Origin: Grifola frondosa
Lineage: Eukaryota; Basidiomycota; Agaricomycetes; Polyporales; Grifolaceae
DNA: 64,000 bases
Direction of reading: 5' to 3'
NCBI GenBank assembly: GCA_001683735.1
Contig: LUGG01000011.1
Span: forward strand, 620,001 to 684,000
Under the pieces are notes generated by a model, which was not told the origin of the DNA, ran no database searches, and saw only the letters and a program-made list of their open reading frames with translations. Position 1 is the first letter of the stretch. Every line of letters starts with the position of its first letter. This document shows, piece by piece, positions 1 to 11,430 of this stretch. Both the position numbers and the translations under genes were made by a program.

Positions 1-763
1 ATCGGCCCCTCGAAGTCCGCAGAGACCCTCCGCACCGCCCTCGCTATGGGCGCCGACTCCGGCATTCATGTCGAGGTCCCCGACTCTGCACCTGCCGCCG
101 AGCCGCTCGGCATCGCGAAGGCGCTCCGCGCGGTCATCCAGCGGGAAAAGGAGGGCGTCGACTTGGTCATCCTCGGGAAGCAGGCTATCGACGATGATGC
201 GGGCCAGACGGGCCAGATGCTCGCGGGCTTGCTGGACTGGCCGCAGGCGACGTTCGCCAGCAAGATTGTCGTGGACACGGTGAAGAAGGAGGTGAGCGTG
301 ACGACGGAGATTGACGGCGGTCTGCAGGAGCTGCGCTGCAGGCTACCTTTGGTCATCACCACTGACTTGCGGTAAGTGCAATCTTTTAGAGCTCGTCTCG
401 GCTGGTTCCGATGCTCATATCTATTTCTTACAGACTGAATGGTGAGATTGGAGATTCGGCTGGCACGAGAAGTAGTACTGACGTCATTTTAGAACCTCGT
501 TACGCTTCTCTACCGAATATCATGAAGGCGAAGAAAAAACCTATTGAGAAGCTAACTCCCGCAGACCTGCAAGTAGATCTTACGCCACGGCTGGAGACCA
601 TCAAGGTCGCCGAGCCTCCTAAGCGTGTTGGCGGCGGAAAGGTTTGCGTTCGTGATACTTTGCCATGGTATTGTTCTGATCACCTTTGGTGTCGTAGGTG
701 GAAAACGTCGACCAGCTGGTAGCGAAGCTAAAGGAGGCAGGTTTCACCGCAGTCAAGTCATGA
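1..763 (+). CDS. ETFB: Electron transfer flavoprotein beta subunit, 3' part
   Basis: Mitochondrial matrix protein that, with the alpha subunit, passes electrons from acyl-CoA and other dehydrogenases to ETF:ubiquinone oxidoreductase. The frame is open from base 1, so the N terminus lies outside the window. Predicted exons are 1-371, 434-441, 493-641 and 698-763. The family signatures [30 protein letters not shown] and the VGGGKVENVDQL tail all appear. The second exon is only 8 nt, but it is needed to restore the family sequence LRLNEPRY across two introns with GT-AG ends. The stop is TGA at 761-763. The assignment is secure; only the start is missing. Confidence 0.95.
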
Positions 764-1539
764 CATCGCTCGAGTTAGATTTGTCCTCGGCGAGTTAAAC
801 CTATAACGATATAGATATAACCTGTTTGACAAGCTATCGATGATTCCTTCTGCGTTGTGGGAGAAAATCCTGTTACGAAAATGTGCAAGACGTCGTGAGT
901 GCACCATGCCCATTTATATAGTTTGCTGTGGTGGTCTGAGCGCGGGATGCTGGTACACAACTTGGTGGCGATCGCGAAGTGTCGCGTCGATCACAGTTAA
1001 CTGCGCACAGTTGATCATCTTCACACCTGGACTTGAACTCACTCTAGCATTCCGGCAATTGTCAAAAAGACAAATGCAGCTGACTGCGTGTGACACGATG
1101 GCGCCATCTTTTCTGATCATGTCAAAAGTCGAATATATTGACGAAAGCGGCTGCCATTGGTGCTCCAACGGTTGCAGTTCAGCCTTGCTCTTTATCCCAA
1201 TGTTCTCTTACAGGCATGTTTCCTCTCAGGAAGCTTAGCACTTGGACATGATACTCAGGTGGGACACGACATAACATGCATCTCCTTAACAGTGGTTTCA
1301 TGCCCCGCAAGCGAGACAGTCACCTAACGTTAATCCTCCCAACCTGGACCCCAACCACGAGTGCCAGCTTCTGACTAAAAGTATCAGCAAGCATCTGACA
1401 ACGCAAGGATCCCCCTCCCCGGTACCGAATCGAGCAATTACGCCATCTTGCTACCCTCTCGAGCAATGCTAGATAATGGCTGCCTGCCGCCTAGATCCCA
1501 CACTCGACGCTATATGGCAGCTTCGCCGTCGATGATGGC
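764..1539. other. Intergenic region
   Basis: No open frame here resembles a protein or splices into one. The region separates the ETF-beta gene from the monooxygenase gene on the same strand and presumably holds the terminator of the first and the promoter of the second. A TATATGG-like stretch near 1510 lies about 30 nt before the monooxygenase ATG. I see no repeat or RNA gene. Confidence 0.6.
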
Positions 1540-3251
1540 ATGACAGCCCCTTCTGAAGGTTTGACCAGTACCACCACCTGCGCGCCGATGGTCAATGTAG
1601 CGCAACTCGTCCTCGGGCTTCTCCCGCTGTCTCTCCGCAAAGATGCGCAGACTGTCTATGACTCCCAACCGATTCTACCCACGGCGGACCCGAGTGCCGC
1701 ACCCACGAAGTCGATCGCCATCGTTGGTGCGGGGAGCGGCGGGCTCGCCATCCTGAAGACGATCCTCGACCTCCCTGCTGAGACGCGCGCAGGTTGGGAC
1801 GTCGTGCTATACGAGCAACGGCGCAACGTCGGCGGCCTATGGCTCCCCGACGCCCCGGGGTCGCTGCCGCATCCCCCAGAACTGCCAGAGAGCCCGGTGT
1901 ACCCGCTACTTCGCACAAACACGCCGCACCCGACGATGACGTACCCCAATTTCACGTACCCCCCAAATACCCCGCTCTTCCCGTCGCACGAGTACGTCGA
2001 GCAGTACCATGTTGACTACGCGTCGTATCACGGGCTGAATACATATATCCGCTTGAACCATACGGTCACTTCTGCGCGGTGGCGGGGTGATAACGTGAGT
2101 GGCCAATGGGACGTGGAGGTGGAGGCTGAGCATGCCTCCCCGCTTGCACATAAGACAGTGCTGAAACGGTCATTTGACCATCTGATCGTTGCTAATGGAC
2201 ATAATCACTATCCGTACATCCCGACATGGAACGGTACTGAAGAATGGTTGGCAAATACTCTGCCTGGGAAGCCGAAGAGGGAGATACTGCACTCGATATA
2301 TTATCGTGGTCCGGAGAAGTATGCTGGGCTTAACGTCGTCATCGTAGGTGCAGGGGCGAGCGCGAGAGACGCAGCGCTGCAGGTTGGCCCGGTGGCAAAT
2401 ATCGTGAGCCCATGACCCACGATCGAGGACTCCCACTCATCCAGACGGAATGACAGGCATATCAGAGTCTAAGCGAAGGCAGTTCGCCGCCGCCTGGCGC
2501 CCAAGTGGTCCCTAAACCGCGCATCTCCCACTTCACTGGCAGCTCCGTCGTCTTCGAGGACGGCACCGCACTCTCCGACATCGACGCTCTGATCCTTGGC
2601 ACGGGGTATGAGTTTCGCGTGCCGTTCCTGAAGGACCTGCACGTAGACGCACACACCCGCGCGAACTCGACAACCGCGCGTGCGCTCACGAGTAACCTGC
2701 GATACATCTTCCCGCTGCACCGGCACATCTTCAGCCTCGCGCCTACGCACTCACCCACCGCGCTCGCGTTCGTCGGACTCCCCGTGCTCATCGCGAACTG
2801 CCCGTCCGATATCGCGCAGAGCCTCTTCGTCGCGCACGCGATCGCGGACACGTCCGTACTCCCGTCCCATGACGAGATGCTCAAGGAGCTTGTCGCGCGC
2901 GAGGACGCGCTCCGCCAGCAGGGCCTCGATCCGTACCACGTCGGGCACCGTCTCGTCGGGGGCGACACCGAGTCGCACGACTATCAGGACGCGCTGGTGG
3001 AGTACCTGAAGGATGTCGGCGCGCTGCCACAGGATGGGAAAAAGTACGTCGAGCAGTGGAGGCGCATGGGGCGGCGCGACTCGCAGTTACTCGGGAGGGC
3101 GTGGCAGCGCATCGAGCAGCTCGGGGAGCAGCGCCGGTGGCTGGAAGGGGTCACCACTGAAGACGAGTGGGCGGCGTTGCTGTATCGGCTTGCGGAGTGG
3201 GAACAAGAGTGGGAGAAAGAGCATGGTGAGCCGGTAAGTATATATGCGTGA
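1540..3251 (+). CDS. Flavin-containing monooxygenase-like protein
   Basis: Predicted FAD- and NADPH-dependent monooxygenase acting on small nucleophilic or ketone substrates; the substrate is unknown. Exons 1540-2403 and 2457-3251 join in frame to about 552 aa. The FAD Rossmann motif GAGSGG is at residues 63-68, followed by an acidic strand end (VVLYEQRRNVGGLW). A motif like the FMO signature (LHSIYYRGPEKY) precedes the NADPH motif VGAGASA near residue 270, and the C-terminal strand LILGTGYEF is present. The intron starts gtgagc and ends gacag. A donor-like gtaagta at 3234 lies 15 nt before the stop, so a further 3' exon is possible. The start is the ATG giving the longest frame; an internal ATG at 1588 would also keep the FAD motif. 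Confidence 0.9.
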
Positions 3252-3724
3252 CGCGCCCGCCATACGTGGGACTCGAGAGAGGAATGAGGGCGCATATAGT
3301 CGGCGTTTTCAATGAGTACTGCTTTCTTCGATACTTGCTGAGCCACTGCAATGACGTCTTCGGCACAATGACTAGATAGATTTCGTCAAGTCGTAATGGG
3401 GTTCATTGAGTATGGAAAGTACAAGCGTGCGGATAACGAATCATGATATCGTAAGTGAAAGGTGATGCAGGGTATGTATGCTACAACAAATACAAACTAT
3501 GGCGTACCGACTGTGCCCAATAATGTAACCGTGAGGGAACCTCTTCATCCATGCATCCTCTCGTGAATGACGTCCAGCTACCCAGGGGTGTGTTTCCGGG
3601 GAGAGCTGTTCGGCATAGATCTAAAGACTTCTCCTAGTAGGGCGGCGCCATCGATGTATGCGCCAATACATGCCTCGTTTTCGGTGTGGACGGCGCTGAA
3701 CATGCGCCTCGACATAGTGCCCTG
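3252..3724. other. Convergent intergenic region
   Basis: Lies between the 3' ends of the monooxygenase gene (plus strand) and the DUF202 gene (minus strand). It probably holds both 3' untranslated regions. No gene or repeat is evident. Confidence 0.6.
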
Positions 3725-4429
3725 TTACCTCACGACGACGAGGATGACAAATACGGTCAAGATAATGGAGGCCAGGGTAAACGATATGATCGCGGCGCTG
3801 ATGCGTGCTACGGGGAAGAACCCCCGCACGAGTGCTCCTTGTATCAGGAAGTAACGGACGACGCCGAGGGCGAGCGTGCATAGCCCAATGCCTATGATGA
3901 CTGCTCCGAGGGGTCGAGAGTATCGATTCAGGTGCTTGTTTGTGGTGGCCGCGGAGATTGTGAACAGCTGGACGAGCGCTGCACGTCTCGTCAATATACG
4001 CAATCCACACTAGAACTTCGCACGATATCACGTACCGACACCGACCGACGCGATTGTCATGCTGGTCCGCACATACGCGAGGAACGTCCGCTCGGAGGCG
4101 AGATGGTCCCTCGCGACGCTGCCCGAGTTCTCGAGGGTCAGCGTTGGGTTCCACTTCTTCAACAGCGCGCGGGAGCGGGACTGCTTCCCCTGTCGCCGTT
4201 TCTTCTTCTTCCTCAGGCCATCGTCGTTTGGCGGATCAGCTTCCATCCCCAAATCTATGGCACGTGGTGGTATCATAGCATTTTCGCCGGGGCCGCCTAG
4301 GCTGGGCATATAGCAGTCTGCAGAAGTTGCCTGTTGCGAGACAGAGTCTGGCGACGGGGGTGGCGATGAAGGCAGTTCCGGAGTCACCATCCTGGCTGAC
4401 TTTGACAAGACCGTTGGGAGCTCTAGCAT
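3725..4429 (-). CDS. DUF202 (YidH-like) small membrane protein
   Basis: Exons on the minus strand are 4429-4036 and 3978-3725, giving about 215 aa. The first 110 residues are polar, rich in Pro/Ser and Lys/Arg (a KKKKRR cluster), and likely cytosolic. The DUF202 signature then follows: RDHLASERTFLAYVRTS and, across the intron, SVGVALVQLF. Three hydrophobic segments end the protein: the SVGVALVQLF helix, a helix around GAVIIGIGLCTLALGVV, and a C-terminal one around IISFTLASIILTVFVIL. This domain also occurs in the yeast vacuolar transporter chaperone complex; here it stands alone, so the role is unknown. The intron has gtacgt and gtgcag ends and is supported by continuity of the signature. Confidence 0.9.
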
Positions 4430-5032
4430 GGTGAAAAAGAAGAGGGAGAGGGGGCGCTGGGGCCAATTATCGTTATAAAGCTAGGCGCGAGCGCGAATTC
4501 GGAATTCAGGAATTCGTAGTGTCGAGTCGGGGTCATGGAGGGCGCTGCGCAAAACACACTTTGCCCACACCGATGGTTATCCGTCGTTCAGCCACTCACA
4601 AGCACCGGGAAGTCAAGTCATGCAGCGCGTCGAGCATTAAAACTACAGGCAAGCACCAACGACCCTGTCGACCTGTCAATATCGTCAGGCGCCCATATAG
4701 CGCGTGACATGCTGTGACAGAATGTGACCGCGCTTATCGGAATATCGTGAAGCATGATATTGCAAGGAGAAATCCAATTTCTATGAGATCCATCAGAAGT
4801 AAACAGAAACGCAGTTGTAGCAATAATTTATTAGGCAGCGATATTATACGGAGATTATATGGTACGGGGTATGAAGGTCGCACATGTAAATGCTAGATAG
4901 ATGCTAATATAGATACATCGAAGACACAACAAGTTCATGATTGGAGTGGACAGACAAACCTGCAGCCGAGATGGGACATGAGGCTTCGACAGACAAATCC
5001 GCGCAATTTGACTCACACATTTCCAAACGTGC
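4430..5032. other. Intergenic region with GAATTC repeats
   Basis: No convincing gene. At 4494-4515 the sequence holds three closely spaced GAATTC hexamers. The rest is unremarkable, with short AT-rich patches. Confidence 0.5.
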
Positions 5033-5328
5033 TCATGGTAGATCGCTCGAAGGCAAGGTAGTGGCGTTGCTAGCGCTGGATGCGGAAGACGCCCTCGTGT
5101 GACCGCTGACCGTGCTCAATCTCCGCTGTGGAGAGATTAGACAAGGACTACATGTAGAGCACATTGAATTGGACATACCGACAACGATCGCGTGTAGATA
5201 GATGGTGACTGAGGAATGTCCTCCAGAGGTACATCTTTTGTTTCTGGTTTAGGCTCTGGTGGGACCATGGGAGTATTAAGAAGGATGCGTAGCGTCGAAG
5301 AGAATGAGGAGAGCATCGAGTTCGACAT
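5033..5328 (-). CDS. Small serine-rich hypothetical protein
   Basis: I do not recognise this gene. Two minus-strand exons, 5328-5179 and 5125-5033, are separated by a 53-bp intron with gtatgt donor and ccacag acceptor and join in phase to an 80-aa protein. It is rich in Ser and Pro, contains a basic phosphorylation-like stretch (LSRRLSTVSGHTRASS), and has no signal peptide or membrane segment. A TATAAAG box lies about 70 nt upstream of the ATG. The good splice sites, in-phase junction and promoter motif support a real gene, but the length is small and no homology can be checked here. Confidence 0.45.
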
Positions 5329-5994
5329 TGCTGATGGGGGGTAAGGGATGTAAGGGCGGAAGGGGTACTGGGGAGTGGTGCAGCATGGTGGAGTGCTTTA
5401 TACTGCCTTAGCTGTCTCGGCTTACTGTCTTAGCTGAGAGTTTGAGACTCGGTCGGATGGATCGGCTATCGCTGATCCATGACATCATCTGGAGTAGTAG
5501 AAATGTCACGGAATGTCACAACCCGAGAGAATGTGGCAACTCGCCACTGTGTAGCCCATAGATCTATTAGCGATGATATGCGACGACTGAGACGAGATGA
5601 ACTGAGCTAGGCGTACGCTCAAACGAATAATACATGGCTGTGGCGAGAAGCAGGCTGACGCATTTTTCTCCGGCAAATGGACGTCTGGAAAGCAGCTGAA
5701 GTCGGAGACGATCAGAAATCACGTTGCACGGAATATCACACACAACAACGCAAATATTTGTCGACTTAAACCATATGCTGAACCTCGAGTGTTGAACGTT
5801 GAACATTGATGATGATGACCCAATTGGTTGCCGAACAACACATCAATCCCACCGAAGTACATTAATCCGACTTCGCCTGTGCAAAACTACAACAGGAATG
5901 GGAGCAACTACTTTTAGTCTAATTGCATTGTTCTATCATAAACAAAAGCAATAGTACCTATAATACATCCAGCGGGGACAAAGCTCACCGCTCT
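5329..5994. other. Intergenic region, promoter side of small gene
   Basis: Apart from the TATA-like box near 5396, no gene or repeat is seen. The right part is the 3' flank of the processing peptidase gene on the same strand. Confidence 0.5.
5396..5402 (-). promoter_or_regulatory. TATA-like box of small hypothetical gene
   Basis: Reads TATAAAG on the minus strand, 68-74 nt upstream of the ATG at 5328. The spacing suits a fungal core promoter. This is inferred from position only. Confidence 0.35.
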
Positions 5995-7579
5995 CTAGTA
6001 GAGCAAGGATGACATGTCTGCACGAATACGGTTGTAATCAAAGAGACCCTCAATGGGGCCCATGGCTGCGATGGCGATCTAAAAATTAATCAGTTCAGAA
6101 CAGGACAGGACGTGCTAAACCAGAGCGACTCACATCTTTATCCCACAAGTACTTTTGCGCAACCCGCTTGATCTCCCCAGGGGTAACAGCATCAACCGCG
6201 TACTCGATTTGCTTCGGCGTCATCCGACGACCGCTGGTGACAAGCTGCCGGCCAATGTCCTCCGCAATCGCGGTGGAGCCGTCCAAGCTGAGGAGCAAGC
6301 TCGCCTTGAGCTGGCTCTTTGCGCGCTCGACCTCGACCTCCGTGGGGGCGATGGACATCCTAGTCCACTCCTTGAGAGTGAAGTGCGCCAAATCGTCCAT
6401 GTTCATCAAATTCTCGGTCACAAGGTAGATGCCCCACAGGCCAGTATCCGAGTATGACGTCGAGAATGACATGAAGCTATTCGCAAGGTTATTGGATGAG
6501 ATGATGTTCGAGAGGCGAGAAGACAGGAGGCCAGCGGAGCCAAGGGAGCGGTCCCAGTTGCCGAAGATCGACTGCATAACGAGCATGGGGAAGTAGTCGG
6601 GCGAGCTCCAGCCGACACCCTCAACGGCGATCGCTACGTGGGCAGTGGGGAGCGTGTCATCCCGAATACGGACTTCGGAACCAACAAACTTCGTCTTGGG
6701 GTGTGAGAGGCGGCCGAGGGGGATGGGATTCTTGGAAACGGGAAGAGAGGAGAAGTGCTTCTCAGCGAGCTTGACGAGCTCGTGGTGGTCGACACCGCCA
6801 GTTCCAACGAGGACCATGCGGTCAGCGGTGTAGTTAGTGTTGATGTAGGATGCAAGGTCATCCCGCTGGATGGAGAGAATGTTGGCCTTGGGGCCGAGAA
6901 TCGTTCGGCCAAGCGGTTGACCTACGGGCGCATCAGGACATCCGACAAGCACCAGCAGTGAATATACACACCCTGGAACGCGACGGAGTGCAGGTGATCG
7001 AAGACAACTTCTTCCAGCTGCTTATCCACCTCCTGCTGCTCACGCAAAATCACATCCCGCTCCCTCTCAATGGCTGAGGTGTCGAGCTTGGAATTCTGAA
7101 GAATGTCGCTGATGATGTCGACGGACTTTCCAACGTCCTTGCGGAAGCTCTTCGCGTAGTACACGGTCTGCTCGCGTGAGGTGTACGCGTTCAGGTGCGC
7201 ACCAAGGTTCTCGACCTCCAACTCGAGTGCGTGCTGAGTCCGACGGTTCGTCCCCTTGAACGCCATGTGCTCAAGGAAATGGGCAGTGCCGTTCGTCGCG
7301 TCCGTCTCCGCCCTCGACCCGGCATCAATCCACACACCTACGGTGGCAGTCTGCGCATGAGGGTGGGATTCCGTCGCAACAGTCAGACCATTGGAGAGTG
7401 TCGTGGTCTCCGTGATGGGGTGAGGGATATTGACCGCTGTCGCAAACGACCGGAGGGACCGCTACGAGTGCACGGTGATTGACGAAGAAAACATGAATAA
7501 CTGAGGATACACATACCTGTGGGCGCGCTGCGCTCCGGAGGGCACGCCCAAGTGAGGCAGAAAGCGTTCTGGAAACCAT
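5995..7579 (-). CDS. MAS1: Mitochondrial processing peptidase beta subunit
   Basis: Catalytic subunit of the matrix peptidase (M16 family) that removes mitochondrial presequences, acting as a dimer with the alpha subunit. Minus-strand exons 7579-7517, 7461-6972, 6921-6134 and 6078-5995 give 474 aa, the usual family length. The Arg/Ser-rich N terminus ([16 protein letters not shown] and, after intron 1, RSLRSFATA) is a typical import signal. The inverted zinc motif is H82-F-L-E85-H86, and a distal glutamate, E162, sits 76 residues after H86 as the family requires. The complete zinc site argues for MPP beta rather than the non-catalytic core protein 1 of complex III. Introns are 50-55 bp with GT-AG ends. 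The gene is divergent from the CaiB/BaiF gene across about 320 bp. Confidence 0.95.
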
Positions 7580-7896
7580 CAAGGCCGTCGAAAATATGGA
7601 GTTCGTCGCTGTCGCAAACGCTGACCGGGCGAACACGGTACACCGTTGGTTCTATCGGAGATTGAAATACAACAATTTGCTAATATTAATGCCAAAATTA
7701 CTTCAAACTCCAATTTATTCACTGCCACATCGCTATTATATCGCCAGTGGCATTCGCTTACTCGTCTAGTTCATATATTCGCGCGGGGGATAGAAAGAGA
7801 CAATGCTTTGGATTGATTCCCGCATATTATATGCTTGACTGCCCAACCCGCTCAACCGCACACACGAATAACGTTAGAACAGGTCTAACTGAAACC
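7580..7896. promoter_or_regulatory. Divergent promoter region
   Basis: 317 bp between the start codons of the MPP-beta gene (minus) and the CaiB/BaiF gene (plus). It must hold both promoters unless the 5' leaders are longer. The sequence is AT-rich around 7660-7745. No specific operator can be named. Confidence 0.5.
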
Positions 7897-9743
7897 ATGA
7901 CTCAATCATCAACTCCAGCTGAGAAACTTTGGACGGCCCAAGGTCTTCCTTCCGATGCCCTACCATTCTTACGACTCAGTGAGAAGCCTGATCCTGCTGT
8001 AAACTCTTCCTTCGCACTGGGAACTGTTGCCCAGGCAAGTGCTTATTCTCAAATGTGTGTTTCGAGTAGTACCGACGTACACAAGACGGCCATCGGCCTA
8101 TCAGGCCTAGCTGCAGCACAGTTTCATCGGTTGCGCACTGGGGTAAGTCAAACGGTGACCGTCGACGCTCGACATGCCGTTCTGGAATTTAGTCAGTGCA
8201 ATCCTCATGGGTCGGTGTACGAGCAGACATGTTGATATTATCTTAGAGAGCGAGTCATGGTACACTGTCAACGGAGAGCTCACGGGCTCTGGCTCTTTAT
8301 TCGACGGTTTAGCAGGCGTCTATAGGACGAAAGACAACAGCTACGTCCGAATCCACACCAATTTTCCACAGTGCGCATCTCCAACTATTTACGCATTGTG
8401 GCTCTCAAATGTTCTGTCAAATCCAGCCACAAACAGGGTATTTTAGATATACTTCAATGCGAGCCTACCAAACAGGCCGTTGCTGCTGCCCTCTTACGGT
8501 GGAATGCCGTCGATTTCGAGACTGAAGCTGCCTCTCGAAAGATGGTTGCAACGGCGCTTCGCTCCTTCGCACAGTGGGACGAACACCCGCAAGGCAAAGC
8601 TCTGGCGAACACACCGCCAGTCGTGCTCGTCAAGATTGCCGACGCCCCCAAGAGGACGGTGATGGGACAGTTCTCCCGACCTCTGGACGGTATAAGAATC
8701 TTGGATCTCACGAGGGTACTCGCTGGCCCTGTCTGCGGCAGAACACTTGCAGGTCTGTATTGTATTATAGGATATGGATATCCTTGAGGGGTTTGAACGA
8801 GCTGTTTTCGCAGCGCATGGTGCCGATGTTTTGCTAGTCACTTCTCCCAAATTGCCGGCCCTTCCTCTTATTGACATTGAAACTTCACGAGGCAAACGGA
8901 CGACGCAGCTGGATTTAACCTCCCCACGGGACCGCGAGACGCTGACATCGCTAGTCAAGGAAGCTGACGTCCTCATGCAAGCATACCGCCCTGGCGGCCT
9001 CCAGCAGAAGGGCTTCGGCGTTGCGGACGTGGCGAATGCACGTCCTGGGATAATCTACGCTAGCCTGACCGCCTACGGCTGGGACGGTCCGTGGAAGGAC
9101 CGACGAGGAGTAAGCTCTTTACAAATAAGGATGTAGGTTTATGGAGATGTTGACCCGAAGCACAGTTCGATTCACTTGTGCAGACGGCGACGGGCTTCAA
9201 CGTCGCCGAAGCTGAAGCATACGCTGCTTACACTAACACTGACTCGACTTCGGAGTCTCTGGAGCCACAAGTGCTGCCCATGCAGGCGCTGGATCACGCA
9301 GCAGGCTACCTTCTCGCGTTCGGCATCAATGCGGCTTTGTGCAAGACAATCACGGTACTGTATTTCTTTCTTTCTTTTCTTACTGTATGTTTGACGTGGG
9401 GCAGGAGGGTGGCTCTTGGGAGGTCCGGGTCTCCCTAGCTGCTGTAGGGCAATGGATACGCTCGTTGGGCCGCGTGGATCCGGTCATGGCCTTTAGCGAG
9501 GGCCGTCCGATGCCTCCGCGTGTGCTGCCGCAGGATCCGGAAATTGCTCGGTTGGCGGTGTCCGTGAATCAGTCTGGTGATGCGATGACCAGTGAACCGA
9601 AGCGGATGACCGCTATCTCGCATGCCGCAATCATGTCTGCTACTCCTGTGAGGGAAAGTGAGGCTCCAATGCGGCTCGATGCGCATAGTGCTTCGTGGTT
9701 GCCCCGAGAGGATTATATTGACAAGTGCGACTATGTACCGTGA
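7897..9743 (+). CDS. CaiB/BaiF (class III) CoA-transferase-like protein
   Basis: Class III CoA-transferases move CoA between carboxylic acids; the fungal two-repeat relatives have no assigned substrate. Exons 7897-8034, 8086-8191, 8247-8370, 8427-8752, 8814-9109, 9166-9354 and 9405-9743 join to 505 aa with all phases consistent. Family landmarks are HAVLEFKSESWY and NFPHHKQGIL in the first half, then the second CaiB-like half: IRILDLTRVLAGPVCGRTLA, AHGADVLLVTSP, GKRTTQLDL, YRPGGLQQKGFG, GWDGPW and FDSLVQTATG. Intron 1 appears to begin with GC rather than GT; it is 51 nt and without stops, so a retained form would also be open. The stop is 20 bp from the stop of the convergent pectinesterase gene. 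Confidence 0.9.
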
Positions 9744-9763
9744 TCAACTGTTAGATACCTGAA

Positions 9764-11430
9764 CTACCCCGTATATGTAAAGTCAATCCACTTTGGTCTC
9801 TCGAGAAATACACCATCGATGGTGAAATGCTCTGCTTCTCGTTCGGTCAAAATATGCTCGATGGGCACGCGCAGCGTCGTGTTTCCGCCCGGTCCTGATT
9901 TTCCATGAGCAAGACGTAAGATGTCAAGAATTGAGACTGTCACTAGCACGTACCATATGATTTGTGTTCTGCATAGAATGTCGTGTTCATGATGACAGGC
10001 CTATCCAAGGTGAATGTCTTCGGATTTGGCAGAAGATTGGACAGGACTCACCTCGCGCTGTCGAATGGCGTCCAGCCTGCAGGTTCTATGCTCTCGTCCA
10101 TAAATGTCCGCAAATATACAGTCGTTGCGAGATCATTCCATGGTCGACCTATACAGAGATCACCATCTGACAGATAGCAAACTGATTTAGTGTTTCGCAC
10201 CTAGGAAGCATTTGCCGTTTGTCACCGTTGTTGCATTGGCATCCGGAGACTAAGTATAAGAGATTAACCATCACCGTTTATGTAAATGTGAACCACGACG
10301 TACGCGAATAATGCGCGAATCCGAGATGTAAGCACCATACCGGTTACCTGGGGCATCGGTAGGATTCGTGCCTTTCCAGGCGACGATACCTCCACCACAT
10401 GCGCGGTTCGCAAGTGTTATGTTCTGAAACCAGCTGGATATTCATTAAGGAATGCAAGTCGCCGACAATGGTCCTGAATCTCTTACGCTGTGCCAAATAC
10501 AAAGAGATCTAATGTTATAAGATATGTTCAGTAATGCAATTCATTCGAGATCGCGGACAACATCATGCTTACAATCAGTTTGGCCGAAGATAATGCTGTC
10601 GATGACATAGGTACTAGCGTTGCGACCCGTGTACCAGGTGTCCTGGTAGCTCGCGAAGGTACAGCCATAGAAAGATGCGTTCGCGTAAGAGATATCCGTA
10701 ACAAGGGCCTGGGATATGGAGAAATTTGCCTGTGAAAAATCGGCGGCATAAGGGATATGCAATGGAAATCACATCTGTATGGGGCAGCACCGCTCGGTTT
10801 TGGAAATCTATGTTGTACGCTTTGAAGTCCACATTGCCGAAGAGCAGTTGCAGCGGTGCACCAGTTGGTCCCGCGCCTATCAGAGAAGCATTGAAAGATG
10901 GGGCAACTATGAGCATTGCAGACTGTGCGTCGTCCATTCCAGTCTGCACGAATTGGTTGTCCCAGATTTGCACCAAATTTCGTGTGGACGCGTTTCCAGC
11001 GGGGTCAAAAGCCGTGTCTTCTCTGAGTTGACCCTAGACAGAGAATCATTAGTCGGCATATTAAAAAATGTCCGGGGGTCGCATCAGAAGAGTGAGAGGA
11101 TCCTTTCGTGTGACATTTAGGGTTTCATGATATTCACCCTCGCCGATGAGAATGACCGCGGATCCTTTTGCAGGTCTGAGCGGGAAAATTGTTCAATGCC
11201 CTGAGCGCAAGACAAATATATAGCCCACAGACTAACAGCGACAAAATCGCATGTTGAATGCTAGCAAATGCTGCACGAGGATCACTTTGTGACACGAAGA
11301 TAGTCCTCAAAGGGCATCCTTGTGTTGGTGAGATTTTGGCCGGTTTTTGTAGTTGACAAGGAAGGAATGCTGGAGAAAGAGCCGTAGTCAACAACGAAAG
11401 GAGCAGAAGCGTGTACAGCGCGACAAGCAT
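9764..11430 (-). CDS. Pectinesterase (CE8), secreted
   Basis: Demethylates pectin in plant cell walls outside the cell. Ten minus-strand exons (11430-11237, 11175-11085, 11033-10791, 10729-10573, 10508-10487, 10433-10304, 10249-10201, 10148-10052, 10000-9954 and 9894-9764) give 386 aa. The N terminus is a clear signal peptide (MLVALYTLLLLSLLTTALS). Family motifs are GEYHE at 78-82, GCTFASYQDTWY with putative catalytic D206, FGQTDYLFVFG with D228, and LGRPW at 295-299 with the binding Arg. One exon is only 22 nt. The donor of intron 2 reads AT instead of GT (minus-strand base 11084), although both flanking exons and the branch region fit perfectly; it may be a rare AT-AG intron, a splice-site mutation or a sequence error. 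Confidence 0.92.
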
